From NCBI GenBank assembly GCA_946537565.1, contig CAMNFW010000079.1, positions 1 to 8,456 of the forward strand: 8,456 nucleotides of DNA, given 5' to 3'. Below the pieces are notes generated by a model. That model was given only the letters and a program-made list of their open reading frames with translations. It did not search any database and was not told where the DNA came from. Below, piece after piece: positions 5,241-8,456 of this stretch. A program made the position numbers and the translations under genes. Every line of letters begins with the position of its first letter. Within the stretch, counting starts at the first letter, position 1. The DNA is from an uncultured Ruminococcus sp. GTDB taxonomy: Bacteria; Bacillota; Clostridia; Oscillospirales; Ruminococcaceae.

Positions 5241-6536
5241 ATGAAAAAAAAGTTTATAGGATTTGCTGCTGCTCTGATTTGCAGCGGTATTTGTATGTCG
5301 GATGCTTCTGCTTTGTCTTCTGCCGACTATAACTGCTCCCTCGGCGATATCAACGCTGACGGTTCCATCGACGCTTCTGATGCCTCTGATATCCTCAGAG
5401 CTTATGCCGCTCTTTCTGTCGGCGAAGTTCCGGAGCTTGATCAGGATCAGCTCATTGCAGCTGATATCAACAGCGATAAATCTGTTGATGCTTCTGATGC
5501 TTCTGATGTGCTTTCTTATTATTCCTACCTTTCTACCGGCGGAAACAAAAGCATCGAGCTTTATTTCAATCTTATCGACCCCGAAGACCCTTCCCTCCCT
5601 CTCACTCCTGCTGATTTCAGCTCTCTGGACCCAAGTCAGTTCGGTGTCACCGAAAGCTATAACTCTTCAAGTTTTCTGTTCACCCTTAAGTGGAATCCTC
5701 TTCCGGCTGCAACCGGCTATCATGTCGATATTTATACCGATCAGTATTACGATGAAAACGGTCAGCCTTTTACTTATTCCGCTGATGTTTCTGAACCCTC
5801 TATTACCGCTCAGCTCCCGTCTGCCCTCCAGAATTCCCATAACTATCGCTACAGGATCACTCCCTTCGCTAAAGCTGACGGCTATAGAACAAACTACAGC
5901 AAGGTCAAGTATGTTGACGGCTCTACTGGTGCTTATTTCACCTCCGGCAGCCGCCCCTATAACAGCGTTAAATTCAAGGTCAATACCGCCGATCTTAACC
6001 CTCACGATTCCTACGCTATTTATGATATAAGAAGCGGTAATGCCGTTAAAGTCGATATCGGCGATAATCCCTATGACGGCGATGCTCTTTATATAAACGA
6101 AAGTGAAAAGCAGATTCTCCAGAAATTTGCCGATGAGCATTTCACTCCGGGTATGACCAACTACGATAAAGTAATATATTTCATGAAATGGATTCATGAC
6201 AATAATTCCTATGCCACCTACAGCCAGTATCAGCAGTATACTATGTGGGACGGAAATTTCGTCAATGATGTTGTTAACATTAAAGCCGGTCAGTGCCTCC
6301 AATTCAACGGCGCTGCCTGCGAGCTTATGTCCCTTATGGGCTATGACGCTTATATGCTCCACTGCTACTCAGAAGGCGGTGCTGTCCATTATAGATTTGA
6401 AGTCAATATCGACGGTATTGTCTATGGCATGGAGGTCGGCGATAAACAGTACGATAACCCTTCAACCGGCTATCGCTGGGAATGGGCTTTCGATACCAGC
6501 CGCCCTATGCTTCTCGTCAGACCAGACAAAACATAA
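5241..6536 (+). CDS. Secreted dockerin protein with FN3-like and transglutaminase-like domains
   Basis: This 431-residue protein appears to be exported and attached non-covalently to a cohesin-bearing scaffold. Residues 1-24 form a signal peptide (KKK, hydrophobic core, likely cleavage ASA|LSS). A type I-like dockerin follows at about 32-100 with two complete calcium loops: Asp36, Asn38, Asp40, Asp44, Asp47 and Asp75, Asn77, Asp79, Asp83, Asp86. Both carry the same DASDASD segment. Residues about 138-227 look like a fibronectin type III-type beta domain (LKWNPLPAATGYHVDIY, YRYRITPFAKADGY). Residues about 285-420 resemble a transglutaminase-like cysteine fold, with Cys352 in KAGQCLQFNGAACELMSLMGY and His383 in VHYRFEV. 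The third catalytic position appears to be Glu398 instead of Asp. It could be a protease, a peptide-modifying enzyme or a binding domain. AGGAGG is 6 nt before the ATG. Dockerins are more often C-terminal. Confidence 0.93.
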   Translation: MKKKFIGFAAALICSGICMSDASALSSADYNCSLGDINADGSIDASDASDILRAYAALSVGEVPELDQDQLIAADINSDKSVDASDASDVLSYYSYLSTGGNKSIELYFNLIDPEDPSLPLTPADFSSLDPSQFGVTESYNSSSFLFTLKWNPLPAATGYHVDIYTDQYYDENGQPFTYSADVSEPSITAQLPSALQNSHNYRYRITPFAKADGYRTNYSKVKYVDGSTGAYFTSGSRPYNSVKFKVNTADLNPHDSYAIYDIRSGNAVKVDIGDNPYDGDALYINESEKQILQKFADEHFTPGMTNYDKVIYFMKWIHDNNSYATYSQYQQYTMWDGNFVNDVVNIKAGQCLQFNGAACELMSLMGYDAYMLHCYSEGGAVHYRFEVNIDGIVYGMEVGDKQYDNPSTGYRWEWAFDTSRPMLLVRPDKT

Positions 6537-6554
6537 TTTGTGGATTCTTTTTTT
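6526..6554 (+). terminator. Weak possible terminator after the dockerin gene
   Basis: ACAAA (6526-6530) can pair with TTTGT (6537-6541) across the stop codon, and a T-rich run at 6548-6554 follows shortly. The stem is short and AT-rich, so termination would be inefficient. No better hairpin is visible in the 123-bp gap to the next gene. Confidence 0.25.
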
Positions 6555-6580
6555 AAACATATTATCTGATTAGCTGAAAC

Positions 6581-6605
6581 TAAAAAGTGGTTGACGGACT
6601 TTTTA
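6581..6605. repeat. Inverted repeat enclosing the -35 box of the pyrophosphorylase promoter
   Basis: TAAAAAGT (6581-6588) and its exact reverse complement ACTTTTTA (6598-6605) flank a 9-nt centre, GGTTGACGG, that holds the TTGACG -35 hexamer. The placement suggests an operator whose occupancy would block RNA polymerase. The alternative is a weak, AT-rich terminator for the upstream gene. Confidence 0.5.
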
Positions 6606-6619
6606 TTATGTGCTATAAT
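6591..6619 (+). promoter_or_regulatory. Sigma-A-type promoter of the UDP-sugar pyrophosphorylase gene
   Basis: TTGACG (6591-6596), a 17-nt spacer and a perfect TATAAT (6614-6619) give 11 of 12 consensus matches. Transcription would start near 6626, leaving about 34 nt of leader with AAAGGAG at 6645-6651, 8 nt before the ATG. Confidence 0.87.
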
Positions 6620-6659
6620 TATCTAAAAGAAGCTCAATGCTGTAAAAGGAGTATTTATC

Positions 6660-7889
6660 ATGAACTATAACGACGCTATGGAACTGCTGAAAAAATACGG
6701 TCAGGAACACCTGCTCGCTTACTACGATGAGCTGAGCGATGTCGGCAAGGCTGACCTTCTCAGCCAGATCAGCAAAATCGACTTCTCCCTCCTCGATAAC
6801 CTCAACGCCGATAATAATCAGAACTCTCAAAGAGGTTCCTTTGAACCCCTCGGCGCTGTTACTATAAACGATATCCAAAAATTCAGCGAGGAATACAAAA
6901 CTGCCGGTTACGATGCCATCAAAGCAGGCAAGGTCGCTGCTATCCTCCTCGCCGGCGGTCAGGGTACCCGCCTCGGCTTCGATAAGCCTAAGGGTATGTT
7001 CAATGTGGGCGAAACCAAAGATCTATTTATATTCCAGTGCCTTATCAATAACCTCATGAAGGTCGTCAATGAAACCGGTACCTGGATCAACCTCTACGTC
7101 ATGACCAGCGAAAAAAATAACGATGATACCGTCGCTTTCTTTAAAGAAAAAAATTATTTCGGCTATAACGGCGATTATATTAAATTCTTCATTCAGGATA
7201 TGGCTCCCTCCGTTGACTTCAATGGAAAAATTTTCCTCGAAAGTAAATCAAGAATTTCTTCTTCACCTAATGGCAACGGCGGCTGGTTTTCATCTATGGT
7301 TAGAGCCGGTCTCCTCGATGAGCTTAAAAGTAAAGGCATCGAATGGCTGAATGTTTTCGCTGTGGATAATGTTCTCCAGCAGATCGCTGACCCTCTCTTC
7401 ATCGGCGCTGTTATAAAATCCGGTTCAGAATCCGGCGGAAAAGTCGTTGCTAAGGCTGACCCCCAGGAAAGAGTCGGTGTCCTTTGCCTTGAAGACGGTA
7501 TGCCTTCTATCGTTGAATATTATGAAATGACCGACGAAATGATAAACCTCCGCAGTGAGGAGGGCGAACTGCTCTATAAATACGGCGTTATACTCAACTA
7601 CCTCTTCAATACCGCTAAGCTTGAAGAGCTTAACCAGAAGAAAATGCCCGTCCATATCGTGGACAAAAAAATCCCCTTCATGAACGAAAACGGCGAGTTT
7701 ATCAACCCCTCGTCCCCCAATGGCCATAAGTTTGAGACCCTCGTCCTCGATATGGTCCATATGCACAACAGCTGCCTCCCCTATGAGGTCGTAAGAAACA
7801 AAGAGTTCGCTCCTATCAAGAATCCCGACGGTGTGGATTCTGTTGTCTCCGCTAAGGCTCTGCTAAAAGAAAATGGTATCGAGCTTTGA
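6660..7889 (+). CDS. UDPGP-family uridylyltransferase, UDP-N-acetylhexosamine pyrophosphorylase-like
   Basis: This cytoplasmic nucleotidyltransferase should join UTP and a sugar 1-phosphate to give a UDP-sugar and pyrophosphate. The N-terminal nucleotide-binding loop LLAGGQGTRLGFDKPKGMF (96-114) and SSPNGNGGWF (201-210) are like eukaryotic UAP1; UDP-glucose pyrophosphorylases of the same superfamily have different loops here (NGGLGTTMG, PPGHGD). Further matches are FAVDNVL (233-239), DPLFIGAVIKSG (244-255), VEYYEM (285-290), KKIPF (336-340) and FETLVLDM (358-365). It is unrelated in sequence to GlmU or GalU. At 409 residues it is shorter than the roughly 480-520 of eukaryotic UAP, but all visible active-site motifs are present. 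The substrate could be N-acetylglucosamine 1-phosphate, N-acetylgalactosamine 1-phosphate or another hexose phosphate. It has its own promoter. No terminator is visible after it, so transcription may continue into the next gene, 83 nt on. Confidence 0.92.
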   Translation: MNYNDAMELLKKYGQEHLLAYYDELSDVGKADLLSQISKIDFSLLDNLNADNNQNSQRGSFEPLGAVTINDIQKFSEEYKTAGYDAIKAGKVAAILLAGGQGTRLGFDKPKGMFNVGETKDLFIFQCLINNLMKVVNETGTWINLYVMTSEKNNDDTVAFFKEKNYFGYNGDYIKFFIQDMAPSVDFNGKIFLESKSRISSSPNGNGGWFSSMVRAGLLDELKSKGIEWLNVFAVDNVLQQIADPLFIGAVIKSGSESGGKVVAKADPQERVGVLCLEDGMPSIVEYYEMTDEMINLRSEEGELLYKYGVILNYLFNTAKLEELNQKKMPVHIVDKKIPFMNENGEFINPSSPNGHKFETLVLDMVHMHNSCLPYEVVRNKEFAPIKNPDGVDSVVSAKALLKENGIEL

Positions 7890-7893
7890 TTTT

Positions 7894-7912
7894 TCCCACA
7901 CTATCCCACACT
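7894..7912 (+). repeat. Direct repeat TCCCACACT, 10-bp period
   Basis: Copies at 7894-7902 and 7904-7912 are separated by one base, so both face the same side of the helix. They lie just after the pyrophosphorylase stop codon and about 60 nt before the next start. No hairpin is formed. A regulator site is possible but unsupported by any known motif. Confidence 0.45.
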
Positions 7913-7972
7913 CATTTCCTGTTTTGACTATCAAATACATTCTACTATATCTGCAAAGGAGGATAATTGATT

Positions 7973-8456
7973 ATGAATTTTGCTAATATTATTGATCATC
8001 TACACAAGGGTATTGACCTTCGCTATGACGACCATATTCAGGGTTTTCCTGATAATGCCTGCGCCTCACTTAAAGGCGTGTATTCACTGATCTATCCAAA
8101 AGCTAAGGAGTATTCCTCCGATCCTCGCTATAAGGCTGGTGCTGTCCTTTCGCTGATAGCTGTTGCCGGAGGTCTGATAAGTGTTAATAAATCCTCCTAC
8201 ACCTGCAATAATGGCTTTATCGACTCCTTTGGCGACCCTTATCCTTCTGATAATCCTGTGCTGGAGGTTCTGCGTATTCACTCAGAAAAGTATTATTATG
8301 ATAGTTTTTTTGTGGACAAGGCTGTGTTCTCTCTTGGAACTGATCTTCCTCAGAACCGCCCCGATCACTCAGATCATTCCGCCACGATCAGAAATAATGT
8401 GCAGATCACTACCCTCAGAAGCTTCATTGAACTCGCTCAGCTCTGCTTTGATAAAA
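7973..8456 (+). CDS. Hypothetical protein, 3' end beyond the window
   Basis: An open frame of 161 codons runs to the window edge without a stop. The ATG at 7973 follows a strong AAAGGAGG (7955-7962) by 10 nt; an in-frame TTG at 7967 is too close to that site. Codon use is like the other + strand genes, supporting real coding. I do not recognise the family. The visible part starts MNFANIIDHLHKGIDLRYDD and lacks a signal peptide. A mildly hydrophobic stretch at about 55-71 (AGAVLSLIAVAGGLISV) could be a buried helix or a marginal membrane segment. The rest is rich in Asp, Ser, Tyr and His, with an RPDHSDHS segment at about 129-136. It may be co-transcribed with the pyrophosphorylase gene; shared function is not implied. 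Confidence 0.85.
   Translation, partial: MNFANIIDHLHKGIDLRYDDHIQGFPDNACASLKGVYSLIYPKAKEYSSDPRYKAGAVLSLIAVAGGLISVNKSSYTCNNGFIDSFGDPYPSDNPVLEVLRIHSEKYYYDSFFVDKAVFSLGTDLPQNRPDHSDHSATIRNNVQITTLRSFIELAQLCFDK

Noticed and set aside
5667..6362. Minus-strand open frame opposite the dockerin gene, with hydrophobic stretches
   Set aside because: It is antisense to a gene with a clear signal peptide, dockerin and transglutaminase-like motifs and a strong promoter. The Ile/Val-rich translation is an artefact of reading GAT and AAT-type codons backwards.
7894..7912. Possible DnaA boxes in the TCCCACACT repeats
   Set aside because: The sequence has an extra C relative to TTATCCACA, there is no cluster of true boxes, and no AT-rich unwinding element or dnaA/dnaN gene is nearby.
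7924..7951. Possible promoter TTGACT with TATATC before the final partial gene
   Set aside because: Initiation would fall at or inside the ribosome binding site at 7955-7962, and the -10 is poor. Read-through from the pyrophosphorylase gene is simpler.

Overview
The window looks like a chromosomal segment from a low-to-mid GC clostridial Firmicute, most likely a Ruminococcus-type member of the Oscillospiraceae. The clues are a secreted protein with a dockerin module, a SigK-type sporulation sigma factor, AGGAGG ribosome binding sites and near-consensus sigma-A promoters. The species cannot be fixed from the sequence alone. No RNA genes, insertion sequences, prophage genes or CRISPR arrays were seen.

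Layout. At the left is lysS (lysyl-tRNA synthetase, + strand). It is followed by a 22-bp palindrome and a + strand gene for a one-pass membrane protein with a long charged coiled coil and an unassigned outer domain. A strong bidirectional terminator (about 2722-2755) separates this from a minus-strand block. In transcription order, that block is sigK, an HD-domain phosphohydrolase-like gene and a Gfo/Idh/MocA oxidoreductase. The last two overlap by 8 nt and have their own promoter just downstream of sigK. sigK diverges from a + strand gene, driven by a perfect-consensus promoter, for a secreted protein (signal peptide, N-terminal dockerin, FN3-like region, transglutaminase-like domain). Next comes a eukaryote-type UDP-N-acetylhexosamine pyrophosphorylase-like gene with its own promoter. 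An unrecognised gene runs off the right edge.

How the genes fit together. The window is mainly housekeeping and accessory genes, not one obvious system. lysS serves translation. The pyrophosphorylase-like enzyme would make a UDP-sugar for envelope or glycan synthesis. The dockerin protein would be exported and docked on a cohesin scaffold or cell-surface complex. SigK is a late mother-cell sporulation regulator with a hydrophobic pro-sequence. The HD/oxidoreductase pair is probably translationally coupled, with unknown substrates.

The observations most worth a second look are the N-terminal dockerin fused to a transglutaminase-like domain with a Glu where Asp is usual, the pro-SigK gene with a sigma-E-like promoter and no visible terminator before the HD gene, an inverted repeat around the -35 box of the pyrophosphorylase promoter, and a pyrimidine bias on the + strand that persists whichever strand is coding. 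I see no convincing evidence for a wholly new multi-gene system.
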